Positions 1-7,305 of a stretch of 55,128 bases of DNA are shown piece after piece. The notes beneath the pieces were generated by a model. The model worked only from the letters and a program-made list of their open reading frames with translations. It was not told where the DNA came from and did no database searches. A program made the translations under genes and the position numbers. How positions within the stretch are numbered: the first letter of the stretch is position 1; each line of letters starts with the position of its first letter. The stretch is from Bacteroidaceae bacterium (GTDB lineage Bacteria > Bacteroidota > Bacteroidia > Bacteroidales > Bacteroidaceae): the NCBI GenBank assembly GCA_017541265.1, contig JAFXZK010000120.1, positions 1 to 55,128 of the forward strand, written 5' to 3'.

Positions 1-66
1 GTGTGCAGAAAGTGATGAAACTGCGTGTTTCTCATCCTGAAAGGGCAAAAGAGTCGCCCGCTAAAG

Positions 67-639
67 TTAGGGGGTGAGGTAATCCTCCAAAGGATGCTTT
101 TGTAGTGCCGCCTTGAGCTTCCGGAGGGCTTGGTGATGGATGGTTGATGCACGCATCTTGCTGAAGCCGAGGGACGAGGCGATTTCCGTGAGGTTGAGCG
201 GTTCGCAGCCGAATCCGTAGAATTGTGTGACAACCTGGCGCTCCTGCTGCGTGAGGCACTGCAGGGCGTCGTCGATACGTTGCTGTTGCCCCGTGCGGAG
301 CAGGTCTTCGTCGTCCTCTTGTTCCTGCTTCCTGAGTGTTTCCTCCTGCAGGCTGTCGGTGGTCCGGTTGCTGTGAATGGCTTGGAGCATCATCTTGCGG
401 CACCAGTGGGCTGCATAGGTGGCGAAGCGGCATCCGCTCTCCTCGTCGTAGCGCATGGCGGCTTCGCACAGACCGAGGCATCCCTCTTGCTGCAGGTCTT
501 CGAGGCTGACGCCGCAGTCCTTCATCCGCCAGGCCATCGCGTAGGCCAGAGGCATGTGGCTGATGACGAGCAGGCGGCCTGCGTCGGTGAGTTCCGCTAC
601 TTGGTTTTCTTGAACATCTTGTCTCATTTTCTTTTTCAT
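67..639 (-). CDS. Sigma-70 family RNA polymerase sigma factor, short (190 aa)
   Basis: This protein directs RNA polymerase to a promoter subset. Residues about 20-95 resemble sigma region 2 (LEDLQQEGCLGLCEAA, then RFATYAAHWCRK), and residues about 125-180 resemble region 4 (LTQQERQVV, then LTEIASSLGFSKMRASTIHHQALRKLK). Regions 1.1 and 3 appear to be absent, so it is smaller than a housekeeping RpoD and is probably an alternative factor. An upstream in-frame ATG at 708 is unlikely because it would place the promoter element at 695-702 inside the gene; the MKKKM start at 639 fits better. The gene downstream on this strand is outside the window, and an inverted repeat lies upstream at 745-769. 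The family is clear; its regulon cannot be told from sequence. Confidence 0.85.
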   Translation of the reverse strand: MKKKMRQDVQENQVAELTDAGRLLVISHMPLAYAMAWRMKDCGVSLEDLQQEGCLGLCEAAMRYDEESGCRFATYAAHWCRKMMLQAIHSNRTTDSLQEETLRKQEQEDDEDLLRTGQQQRIDDALQCLTQQERQVVTQFYGFGCEPLNLTEIASSLGFSKMRASTIHHQALRKLKAALQKHPLEDYLTP

Positions 640-694
640 TTTGAAGTGTTGGGAAATGAGACAGCCGGCTGTCCTTTGTCTTTGAATTCGCAGG

Positions 695-702
695 CAAAGG
701 TA
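695..702 (-). promoter_or_regulatory. -7 promoter element of the sigma-factor gene
   Basis: TACCTTTG on the minus strand matches the Bacteroidetes -7 consensus TAnnTTTG and lies about 55 bases upstream of the chosen start codon. No clear TTTG -33 element is seen at the usual spacing. Confidence 0.55.
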
Positions 703-744
703 CGGCAAAGGTGTTAGTGTCGAAAACGGTTACAAGTTATGCAA

Positions 745-769
745 GTGCTTGTGCAAGTTGCGCAAGCAC
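745..769. promoter_or_regulatory. Inverted repeat upstream of the sigma-factor promoter
   Basis: GTGCTTG (745-751) and CAAGCAC (763-769) are perfect inverted 7-mers separated by 11 bases, and further CAAG/CTTG words lie within and beside them. The repeat is about 45 bases upstream of the -7 element of the sigma gene, where an operator could lie. It could also be an RNA hairpin. Function is not known. Confidence 0.35.
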
Positions 770-808
770 GGCGAAAGGATAATACAAGATTGGCACGGGC
801 TTGTTGCA

Positions 809-896
809 ATAAGTCCCCGTACTTATCCCGATAAGTCCCTGTACTTATCTCAATAAGTCCCTGTACTTATCCCGATAAGTCCCTGTACTTTTTTCA
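809..896. repeat. 22-bp dyad array, family A, locus A1 (4 units)
   Basis: Four head-to-tail 22-base units start at 809, 831, 853 and 875. Each has the core AAGNNC-NN-GNNCTT, mostly as AAGTCC-CT-GTACTT, inside an 18-base imperfect dyad (ATAAG...CTTAT) followed by a 4-base spacer. The last unit ends in a T-run. It overlaps the stop codon of the U32 gene (894-896), so the array begins exactly at the end of that gene on the minus strand. Related arrays lie at 10709, 48746 and 54727. Confidence 0.9.
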
Positions 897-2162
897 GCAG
901 GACCGAGTGTCGGTTGAAGGCTTGATAATGAAGAGCTTGTCGTTATGGCGCACTTTCGTCTGCAAGGGGATGCTGATGTGCTGGCCTTGCTGGGCGACTT
1001 GCACGGGTTTGAGGTCGTAGCGAATCTCGCTGACGGTGGCGCGGAGAGCACCGGTGGTGGGGCCTGTCACCATGATGTCGTCGCCCACGCTGAGTTCGCA
1101 GGCTTCTATCTTGAACTCTGCCACCTGCAGCTTCGAGTAGTAGCGCACGGCGCGTCCGCAATAGACCTTGCGCTCCGTCGCCTTCGAACCGTGGCAGTCG
1201 TTCCACTCCATGATGGTCTTGCCCTGATAGTAGCCGTCCCAGAAGCCTCGGTTGAAAACCTTCGCCAGGCGCTCGTCCCATTCGTCGAGCCTTTTCAGAA
1301 AAGCTTCCTTACCCTCGTCGGGGTTGCAGAGCGTATCGATGGCCTCGCGGTAGCAGCGCACGACGGTATCGACGTATTCCGGCCCTCTTGCCCTGCCCTC
1401 TATCTTGAACACGCGCACGCCCGCATCAATCATTTTGTCGATGAAACGGATGGTTTTGAGGTCGCGGGGCGACATGATGTACTTGTTCTCGATGTCGAGT
1501 TCCGTGCCCGTTTCTACGTCCTGCACCGTGTAGCGGCGACGGCAAAGCTGCATGCACTCGCCCCGGTTGGCGGAGCGTCCCCAGTTGCTCTGGCTCAGGT
1601 AGCACTTGCCGCTGATGGCCATGCAGAGCGCACCGTGGCAGAACATCTCGATGCGGACGGGCTTTCCGCTCGGCCCGCAGATGCCATATTTCTCGATGGA
1701 ATGGGCGATTTCTGCAACCTGCTCCATGTTCAACTCACGGGCAAGCACCACCACGTCGGCGAACTGCGCATAGAACTTCAGCGCCTCCACGTTGCTGATG
1801 TTGAGCTACGTGCTCAGGTGAACTTCCTGCCCTATCTCGCGACAATAGAGCATCACCGCCACGTCACTCGCAATGACTGCCGTGATGCCTGCGGCTTTGG
1901 CAGCGTCGAGGATGGTGCGCATCAGTTCGAGGTCCTCGCCGTAGATAATCGTGTTGACGGTCAGGTAGCTTTTGATGCCGAAACGCCTTGTCTCCTCGGC
2001 AATGCGTTTGAGGTCATCGATGGTGAATGTGCTGGCAGAATGTGCCCGCATGTTCAGGTTCTCGATACCGAAGTAGATGCTGTCCGCACCGGCTCTTATG
2101 GCAGCCGCCAAGCACTCGGGCGAACCCACCGGAGCCATGATTTCTATGTCTTGTTTCCTCAT
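894..2162 (-). pseudogene. U32-family protein (TrhP/RlhA-like), interrupted by one in-frame amber codon
   Basis: Members of this family are Fe-S proteins acting in tRNA or rRNA hydroxylation, though they were first named peptidases. The N-terminal part (2162-1809) has IMAPVGSPECLAAAIRAGAD. The rest has the HGALCMAISGKC and RGECMQLCRRRY cysteine motifs expected to hold the cluster, then RGPEYVDTVVRCYREAID. The reading frame is continuous except for TAG at 1806-1808, where the family has a conserved Gln in the STQ motif (VHLST-stop-LNISNVEALKF). One C-to-T change (CAG to TAG) accounts for it. Without the stop the protein would be about 422 residues, a normal length. No other damage is visible, which suggests a recent mutation, readthrough or a sequencing error. 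MRKQDIEIMAP at 2162 is chosen as the start. Confidence 0.85.
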
Positions 2163-2170
2163 TTCGTCTG

Positions 2171-2178
2171 CAAATTTA
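2171..2178 (-). promoter_or_regulatory. Candidate -7 element of the U32 gene
   Basis: TAAATTTG on the minus strand matches TAnnTTTG. It lies only about 9 bases upstream of the chosen start, which would give a very short leader. Confidence 0.35.
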
Positions 2179-2228
2179 CGACTTTTTCCAGCATTCCGCA
2201 AAAATTATGAATTATGAATTAATTGTCG

Positions 2229-2236
2229 TACCTTTG
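2229..2236 (+). promoter_or_regulatory. -7 promoter element of metK
   Basis: TACCTTTG lies just upstream of the riboswitch candidate, so the transcript would begin near 2243 and carry the whole aptamer in a leader of about 145 bases. Confidence 0.6.
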
Positions 2237-2251
2237 CAGCCGCAAAAACAA

Positions 2252-2306
2252 CATGTGGACAGATTTGGGCTGCTTGCAACCACAGTAAAAAATGCTAAAA
2301 CGAGGA
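2252..2306 (+). ncRNA. Probable SAM-II riboswitch in the metK leader
   Basis: The leader has the order of conserved elements of the SAM-II (metA) aptamer. P1 pairs TGTGG (2254-2258) with CCACA (2280-2284). The loop holds GATTT (2262-2266) and ends in TTGCAA (2274-2279). After P1 comes an A-rich stretch and GCTAAAA (2294-2300), then CGAGG. TTGC can pair across the loop with GCTAA to make the pseudoknot; the T at 2296 is then where the SAM-contacting uridine of known SAM-II structures lies. Its place upstream of SAM synthetase fits feedback control by SAM. The switch could act by masking downstream sequence, because GAGGAA (2302-2307) can also pair with TTCCTC (2318-2323). Confidence 0.72.
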
Positions 2307-2389
2307 AAGCCGAAGGGTTCCTCACGCATTTGTGCCTGACTTCTTTCCCCATACATTATTAATATTAATTATATAAAATTAATTCTATT

Positions 2390-3652
2390 ATGGGCTATTT
2401 GTTTACATCGGAGTCAGTCTCCGAAGGCCATCCCGACAAGGTGGCCGACCAAATCAGCGATGCAGTGCTGGACAAACTTCTTGCCTTCGACCCCGACTCG
2501 AAGGTGGCTTGCGAAACACTCGTTACGACGGGACAGGTGGTGCTGGCAGGCGAAATCAAGACAAAGGCTTACGTCGATCTGCAACGCATCGCTCGCGAAG
2601 TCATCAACCGCATCGGCTACACGAAGAGCGAGTACATGTTCGAGGGCAACAGCTGCGGTGTGCTCTCTGCCATTCACGAGCAGAGCGCCGACATCAACCG
2701 AGGCGTTGACCGCACAGACCGCGCGCAGCAGGGTGCCGGCGACCAGGGCATGATGTTCGGCTACGCTACCAACGAGACCGACAACTACATGCCGCTCTCC
2801 CTCGACCTGGCGCACCGTCTGCTCCAGACCCTTGCCGACATCCGCCGCGAAGGCCAGGTGATGACCTACCTGCGCCCCGACGCCAAGAGTCAGGTCACCA
2901 TCGAATACAACGAACAAGGCGTGCCTCAGCGCATCGACACCATCGTGGTATCGACCCAGCACGATGAGTTCGACACCGACGAGGCCATGCAGCAGCGCAT
3001 CGCCCACGACGTCAAGGAGATACTCGTGCCCCGCATGCTCGAGGGCATCCGCTCGGAGCGCGTCCGCAGCCTCTTTGCCGATGCCGCCTCCATCACCTAT
3101 TACGTCAACCCGACCGGCAAGTTCGTCATCGGCGGCCCCCACGGCGATACGGGTCTCACGGGCCGCAAGATTATCGTCGATACCTATGGCGGCAAGGGCG
3201 CACATGGCGGTGGTGCCTTCAGCGGCAAAGACCCCTCGAAGGTCGATCGCTCGGCAGGCTACGCCGCACGCCACATCGCAAAGAACATGGTGGCAGCTGG
3301 CGTGGCAGACGAAATGCTCGTTCAGCTCAGCTATGCCATCGGTGTGGCAGAACCCGTCAGCATCTTTGTCGATACCTATGGCAAGAGCCACGTCGGCCTT
3401 TCCGACGGCGAGATAGCCGAGAAGATAAAGAGCCTCTTCACCCTCACCCCATACGCCATCGAGCAGCGCCTCAAGCTGCGCAACCCCATCTACGAGGAGA
3501 CGGCAGCCTACGGCCACATGGGCCGCGAGCCGCGCACCGTCACGAAGCGGTTCGAGTCGCTCTATCACGAGACGAAGGAGGTGACGGTCGAACTCTTCAC
3601 TTGGGAGAAGCTCGACTATGTAGAGAAGATAAAGGAAGCTTTCTCCCTATAA
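2390..3652 (+). CDS. metK: S-adenosylmethionine synthetase
   Basis: This cytosolic enzyme makes SAM from methionine and ATP, releasing phosphate and diphosphate. The 420-residue protein spans the family's three domains. GHPDK (residues 13-17) is the ATP/metal motif, [12 protein letters not shown] begins at residue 115, and the glycine-rich GGGAFSGKD motif near 272-280 is intact. The start at 2390 follows an A/T-rich leader without a strong Shine-Dalgarno site, as is usual in this phylum. The leader carries a probable SAM-II riboswitch. The next gene follows after 9 bases, so metK is likely the first gene of the run to about 6421. Confidence 0.97.
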   Translation: MGYLFTSESVSEGHPDKVADQISDAVLDKLLAFDPDSKVACETLVTTGQVVLAGEIKTKAYVDLQRIAREVINRIGYTKSEYMFEGNSCGVLSAIHEQSADINRGVDRTDRAQQGAGDQGMMFGYATNETDNYMPLSLDLAHRLLQTLADIRREGQVMTYLRPDAKSQVTIEYNEQGVPQRIDTIVVSTQHDEFDTDEAMQQRIAHDVKEILVPRMLEGIRSERVRSLFADAASITYYVNPTGKFVIGGPHGDTGLTGRKIIVDTYGGKGAHGGGAFSGKDPSKVDRSAGYAARHIAKNMVAAGVADEMLVQLSYAIGVAEPVSIFVDTYGKSHVGLSDGEIAEKIKSLFTLTPYAIEQRLKLRNPIYEETAAYGHMGREPRTVTKRFESLYHETKEVTVELFTWEKLDYVEKIKEAFSL

Positions 3653-3661
3653 CTATGAACT

Positions 3662-4258
3662 ATGGACAATTTTGAATTAAATAAGCGGGTTGCCGTCTAT
3701 TGTGCCAGCAGCACGCAGATAGACGAAAGGTACTTTCAGGATGCACGAAAGCTTGGCCAGTTGATGGCAGAGCAAAACATAACATTGGTGAATGGCGCGG
3801 GCAACATGGGGCTTATGGCAGAGAGTGCCAACGGCTGCCTTGAGGCTGGCGGCAAAGCCATTGGCGTCATCCCCACCTTTATGATAAAGGAGGGCTGGTG
3901 CCACGACGGCATGACCGAAATCATCGAGACTGCCGACATGCATGAGCGGCAAGCCAAGATAGCTGAGATAACCGATGCAGGCATCTTCCTGCCGGGCGGC
4001 ATCGGCACCTTCGCAGAGATGACGGAGCTCATCGTGTGGAAACAGCTTGGGCTTTACTTGAAGCCCATCATACTGCTTAACACAGGCGGCTATTTCGATG
4101 CCCTGCTCAATACCTTGCACCAAGCCATCAAGGAGAATTTCATGCGCCCAGTGCATGCTGATATCTGGCAGGTTGCTGCCAAACCGGAGGACGCATTGAG
4201 GCTGGCACTCGAGACACCTCTTTGGGACACGAGCATCCGCCGTTTCGCCAAGATATGA
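3662..4258 (+). CDS. LOG-family Rossmann protein (TIGR00730)
   Basis: This is a 198-residue member of the LOG family, whose characterised members are cytokinin riboside 5'-monophosphate phosphoribohydrolases; the bacterial ones release a base from a nucleotide 5'-phosphate. GAGNMGLMA (from about residue 45) is the nucleotide-binding loop and PGGIGTFAEMTE (from about 111) is the PGGxGTxxE signature with its active-site Glu. The gene starts 9 bases after metK and its stop overlaps the start of the next gene (ATGA), so it is translated from the same transcript. The natural substrate in this organism is not known. Confidence 0.85.
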   Translation: MDNFELNKRVAVYCASSTQIDERYFQDARKLGQLMAEQNITLVNGAGNMGLMAESANGCLEAGGKAIGVIPTFMIKEGWCHDGMTEIIETADMHERQAKIAEITDAGIFLPGGIGTFAEMTELIVWKQLGLYLKPIILLNTGGYFDALLNTLHQAIKENFMRPVHADIWQVAAKPEDALRLALETPLWDTSIRRFAKI

Positions 4259-5034
4259 TTGCCCCTTACGACACGTGCAGCTTCTTTCGGGACGACACTC
4301 TGCTTCATGCGGAAGTGTCGTATCATCCCTTTGGCTTCGCAGCAACCGACACGCCCTTCCGCCTGCGCAACGATGCGTGGAGTGGTGTGCTGTTGCTTGT
4401 CTGCCTGCTGCTTGCGGCAAGTCTCGTGCTGAGGCTAAGCAAGAAGTTCAAGGAGCTGTTGCGAGGTGTGTTCTTCCCCATACCTGGCAAGATGGACGAG
4501 CCAGTTGTGGACGATCCGCTCCGCTACTCAACGCGCCTCGTGGCTGTCTGCCTCCTTTCGCTTACAGCCGCGATAGTGACCTTTATCTACACACAGCACG
4601 ATGTCGGCTTCTACCTGTTCCCCGAGACACCCTACATCATGTTCGGTGCCTTCTTCCTGCTTTGGATTGTCTATTTCCTGGTGAAGAGGGTGACGAACAG
4701 CTTCGTTAATTGGATATTCTTTCGCAAGGAAAAAATCTTTACATGGCAACGGGCTTACACGTTTCTTCTTGTGTCGGAATCCGTGCTTTTCCTCATCTTT
4801 GCCGTTGTCGTGGCATATCTGCCCGTCTCTGCTGAAATGTTGTCCCTTTTGGCACTTCTGCTTATCGTTTTGGTCAAGATAGTACTTCTTTTTAAGACAT
4901 ATCAGATATTTTTTCCAAAAATGTATGGCACTTTGCATTTAATTGTGTACTTTTGCACACTCGAATTGATGCCGCTGCTTGTGCTACAGCAAATGCTGGC
5001 CTATGCAGAGTGCCTTTCGGTGATAAAACTATAG
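4255..5034 (+). CDS. DUF4271 integral membrane protein
   Basis: This is a 259-residue protein of unknown function with about six hydrophobic segments, including VLLLVCLLLAASLVL near 40-55, LVAVCLLSLTAAIVTFIY, MFGAFFLLWIVYFLV, and two near the C-terminus. It resembles the DUF4271 family, which is common in Bacteroidetes next to hemD. The ATG at 4255 overlaps the preceding stop (ATGA) and is preferred to an earlier in-frame ATG at 4222 inside the LOG gene. It ends with TAG, 20 bases before hemD. Confidence 0.8.
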   Translation: MIAPYDTCSFFRDDTLLHAEVSYHPFGFAATDTPFRLRNDAWSGVLLLVCLLLAASLVLRLSKKFKELLRGVFFPIPGKMDEPVVDDPLRYSTRLVAVCLLSLTAAIVTFIYTQHDVGFYLFPETPYIMFGAFFLLWIVYFLVKRVTNSFVNWIFFRKEKIFTWQRAYTFLLVSESVLFLIFAVVVAYLPVSAEMLSLLALLLIVLVKIVLLFKTYQIFFPKMYGTLHLIVYFCTLELMPLLVLQQMLAYAECLSVIKL

Positions 5035-5054
5035 CAGAAAAACTACGACAGACG

Positions 5055-5798
5055 ATGATAAAGAAGATACTCATCTCGCAGCCGGAGCCTATCTCGGCTA
5101 ATTCTCCTTACTATGACATTGCAAAGCGTCATAATGTGGAGATTGTGTTCCGCCCCTTCATTAAGGTGGAGCCGTTGACACCGAAGGAGTTCCGCGCACA
5201 GAAGATTTCCATATTGGAGCACACCGCCATCGTGTTCACGTCGCGCCTCTCGATTGACAATTTCTTCCTTCTCGCCAAGGAGATGCGCATTCCTATACCA
5301 GAGGACATGAAGTACTTCTGCATCACCGAGACTGTGGCACAGTACATCCAGAAGTATGTGCAGTACCGCAAACGCAAGGTCTTCTTCGGCACAACCGGCA
5401 AGATAGACGACTTGCTGCCCACGATGATAAAGCACAAGTCGGAGCGCTACTTCATCCCCTTGAGCGACGTACACAATCCTGTTTTCAGCGATTTGCTTGA
5501 CAGCAAGGGCATCAAGCACTCGGACGCCATCATGTACCGTACCGTCAGCAACGATTTCAAGGAGGGTGAGCCATTCGACTACGACATGCTCATCTTCTTC
5601 AGCCCCAGCGGTGTGCAGTCGTTGAAGAAGAACTTCCCCAAGTTCAAGCAAGGCGACATCGTCATCGGTACGCTCGGTCCCGCAACGGCCAAGGCAGTCC
5701 GCGATGCTGGTCTGCGCCTTGACATCGAAGCTCCCTCTCCCCAGTACCCCAGTATTTCCGCAGCCATCGACGACCATCTGCGCAAGGCAAATGGATAG
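5055..5798 (+). CDS. hemD: Uroporphyrinogen-III synthase
   Basis: This enzyme closes hydroxymethylbilane to uroporphyrinogen III in tetrapyrrole synthesis. The 247-residue protein has the weakly conserved two-domain form: VFTSRLSIDNFF near residues 60-70 and FFSPSGVQSLKKNF near 185, followed by GTLGPATAKAVRDAGL. Start 5055 (MIKKILISQPEP) is chosen over the upstream ATG at 4953, which lies in DUF4271. It overlaps rnpA by 8 bases. The other haem genes are not in the window. Confidence 0.88.
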   Translation: MIKKILISQPEPISANSPYYDIAKRHNVEIVFRPFIKVEPLTPKEFRAQKISILEHTAIVFTSRLSIDNFFLLAKEMRIPIPEDMKYFCITETVAQYIQKYVQYRKRKVFFGTTGKIDDLLPTMIKHKSERYFIPLSDVHNPVFSDLLDSKGIKHSDAIMYRTVSNDFKEGEPFDYDMLIFFSPSGVQSLKKNFPKFKQGDIVIGTLGPATAKAVRDAGLRLDIEAPSPQYPSISAAIDDHLRKANG

Positions 5799-6180
5799 CG
5801 TCGGCTCACACACCTTTCGTAAAGCAGAGCGTCTATGCAGCCGCAAGGTGCTCGAAGAATTGTTCGGCGGCGGGCATCAGTCCGTGTCTGCCTACCCCAT
5901 TCGTGCCGTCTTCATGCCCAATGAGGAGGGGATGGTGCGCATCATGGTGTCTGTCTCGAAGCGTTATTTCAAGCGAGCCGTCAAGCGTAACCGCATCAAG
6001 CGGCAGCTTCGGGAGGCATACAGGTTGCAGAAGGAGACGCTTCTGCCACAGCTGCAAGGCGGGCTGGACATTGCCTTCCTCTGGACTTCCAACGAGGAGT
6101 TGCCCACCGAGAAGGTGTTCCAGAAGATGCAAAACATCTTGCAACGCATACAGGAGAGCGTAGTTAAAATTGAAAATTGA
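5791..6180 (+). CDS. rnpA: Ribonuclease P protein component
   Basis: This basic 129-residue protein assists the RNase P ribozyme in tRNA 5' maturation. The RNR signature is present as RAVKRNRIKRQLREAYR (from about residue 60), preceded by MVSVSKRYFK and followed by DIAFLWTS. Translation is probably coupled to hemD, whose stop lies inside this gene. The order hemD-rnpA-yidD-tatD is typical of Bacteroidales. The C-terminal VVKIEN is encoded by an A/T-rich ATTGAAA-type repeat at 6168-6196 that runs on into the yidD start region. Confidence 0.95.
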   Translation: MDSVGSHTFRKAERLCSRKVLEELFGGGHQSVSAYPIRAVFMPNEEGMVRIMVSVSKRYFKRAVKRNRIKRQLREAYRLQKETLLPQLQGGLDIAFLWTSNEELPTEKVFQKMQNILQRIQESVVKIEN

Positions 6181-6190
6181 TAGTTGAAAA

Positions 6191-6421
6191 TTGAAGGACG
6201 TAAGTCGTTTGATAGCGTGGCTGCTCATCCTGCCCATCCGTTTCTACCAGCGGTTCATCTCTCCGCTGACACCTCCGTCGTGCCGCTTCACGCCCACTTG
6301 CAGCCAATATGCTGTTGAGGCGTTGCAGAAGTACGGAGCGCTGAAAGGCTCGTGGCTTGCTGTGAAGCGCCTGCTTCGCTGCCACCCCTGGGGCGGCAGC
6401 GGTTATGACCCTGTGCCATAG
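6191..6421 (+). CDS. yidD: Membrane protein insertion efficiency factor YidD
   Basis: This small protein of 76 residues is thought to help YidC insert membrane proteins. It has the full family pattern: an N-terminal amphipathic helix ([20 protein letters not shown]), then the cysteine-rich [11 protein letters not shown], and [17 protein letters not shown] at the end. An in-frame stop at 6185-6187 and the lack of any ATG force the start to TTG at 6191. The stop TAG (6419-6421) lies within the first unit of repeat array B1. Confidence 0.93.
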   Translation: MKDVSRLIAWLLILPIRFYQRFISPLTPPSCRFTPTCSQYAVEALQKYGALKGSWLAVKRLLRCHPWGGSGYDPVP

Positions 6422-6549
6422 GCACGTCTAAATGTCCAATTAGGCACACCTAAATGTCCAATTAGGCACACCTAAATGCCCAATTAGGCACGTCTAAATG
6501 TCCAATTAGGCACGTCTAATTTGCCAATTAGGTTAAGCTAATCAGAAAA
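6418..6549. repeat. 22-bp dyad array, family B, locus B1 (5 units plus a degenerate sixth)
   Basis: Units of 22 bases start at 6418, 6440, 6462, 6484 and 6506. Each has TTAGGCAC(G/A)(T/C)CTAA followed by ATGTCCAA or a close variant. The first begins ATAG and contains the yidD stop. A sixth, decayed unit (6528-6549) keeps TTAG and CTAA. The core reads AGNC-NN-GNCT, a dyad with C-NN-G at its centre except for the two GGCACACC units. The array fills nearly all the space between yidD and the next gene. Confidence 0.9.
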
Positions 6550-6553
6550 GACA

Positions 6554-7165
6554 ATGCTATATATCGACTTCCATACCCATCATATTCCTGCGGGACGGGA
6601 CGTTGTCGCCGTCGTTGACGGTCGCGACACCTGGGGCATACACCCGTGGCGGGCGGCAGAGGCTTTCGTCGTGCCAGACCTTTCGACGGTGTTTGCCATC
6701 GGTGAGTGCGGGCTGGACGGGGTACGAGGCCCTTCGATGGATGTGCAGGAGCGCGTGTTCCTGGAGCAGGTCAGGCTGGGCGAGCAGACGGGTAAGCCGC
6801 TCGTTATCCATTGCGTCAAAGCTCTCGACCGCCTCTTGAGCCTGCACAAAGCCCTGAAACCCCAGCAGCCCTGGATGTTTCACGGCTTTCGGGGCAAGCC
6901 CCAGCAGCTGCGTTCGCTCCTCGATTCGGGCTTTTATGTCAGCTTCGGCTTCCTGCACAACGAGGAGAGCCTGCGTATTTGTCCGGCAGACAGGCTGTTG
7001 CTCGAAACCGATGATGACAGCGAGCACCCGATAGCTGAATTGTATAATAATGTGGCACGCGAAAGGGGTATCGATGTGTCGACTTTGTGCGATGAAATGG
7101 CCGAAAACTATCGCGCTTTCTTCCGAAGGGAGCCTCTCGAAAGAGGTGAAAAGGTGAAAAATTGA
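6554..7165 (+). CDS. TatD-family metal-dependent hydrolase (short)
   Basis: This is a probable metallo-beta-barrel nuclease of the TatD family. Metal ligands appear in order: FHTHH (residues 6-10), GIHPW, IGECGLD near 50, VIHC near 86, MFHGFRG near 113 and LLETDDD near 155. At 203 residues it is clearly shorter than the usual 260, as are many Bacteroidetes members, but no motif is lost. It stands alone after array B1. Substrate (DNA 3' ends or other) cannot be told. Confidence 0.85.
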   Translation: MLYIDFHTHHIPAGRDVVAVVDGRDTWGIHPWRAAEAFVVPDLSTVFAIGECGLDGVRGPSMDVQERVFLEQVRLGEQTGKPLVIHCVKALDRLLSLHKALKPQQPWMFHGFRGKPQQLRSLLDSGFYVSFGFLHNEESLRICPADRLLLETDDDSEHPIAELYNNVARERGIDVSTLCDEMAENYRAFFRREPLERGEKVKN

Positions 7166-7230
7166 AAAGCTAAAAAGTGCTCGTCGGTACAAATACCGCT
7201 ATGGTGTGTTAAAAAGGCTTATAAAAAGGT

Positions 7231-7268
7231 ACTTTTCACCTTTTCATCTTTTCACCTTTTCATTTTTT
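7231..7268. repeat. 9-bp-period tandem repeat (TTTTCACCT type)
   Basis: A T/C-rich stretch repeats about every 9 bases (TTTTCACCT, TTTCATCTT and so on). It lies directly upstream of the -7 element at 7273, where a -33 box would normally be, so it may influence that promoter. It belongs to the 9-bp class described in the findings. Confidence 0.55.
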
Positions 7269-7272
7269 TTCG

Positions 7273-7280
7273 TATCTTTG
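7273..7280 (+). promoter_or_regulatory. -7 promoter element of the CoA-transferase gene
   Basis: TATCTTTG is a full match to the Bacteroidetes -7 consensus, 26 bases upstream of the start codon. No TTTG box is seen at -33. Confidence 0.7.
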
Positions 7281-7305
7281 TGCGCAAAATTTAACTAAAC
7301 ACATC

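Noticed and set aside
32-697. A 221-residue minus-strand frame overlapping the sigma-factor gene
   Set aside because: It is in a different frame from the sigma motifs, is Arg/Pro/His-rich and resembles no protein.
809-896. The 22-bp arrays as CRISPR
   Set aside because: Units follow each other with no unique spacers of the CRISPR size, there are only 3-6 units per array, and no cas genes are present.
1806-1808. Genome-wide reassignment of TAG to glutamine
   Set aside because: TAG ends at least seven other intact genes in the window at the expected family lengths.
945-2210. A 421-residue plus-strand frame opposite the interrupted U32 gene
   Set aside because: The minus strand carries recognisable U32 motifs on both sides of the amber codon; the plus-strand translation shows none.
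2302-2323. GAGGAA/TTCCTC hairpin as an intrinsic terminator in the metK leader
   Set aside because: The stem has six base pairs with a ten-base loop and no T-run follows.
2414-3568. A 384-residue minus-strand frame inside metK
   Set aside because: metK is certain and this is its shadow; the translation is Ala/Val/Leu-rich without motifs.
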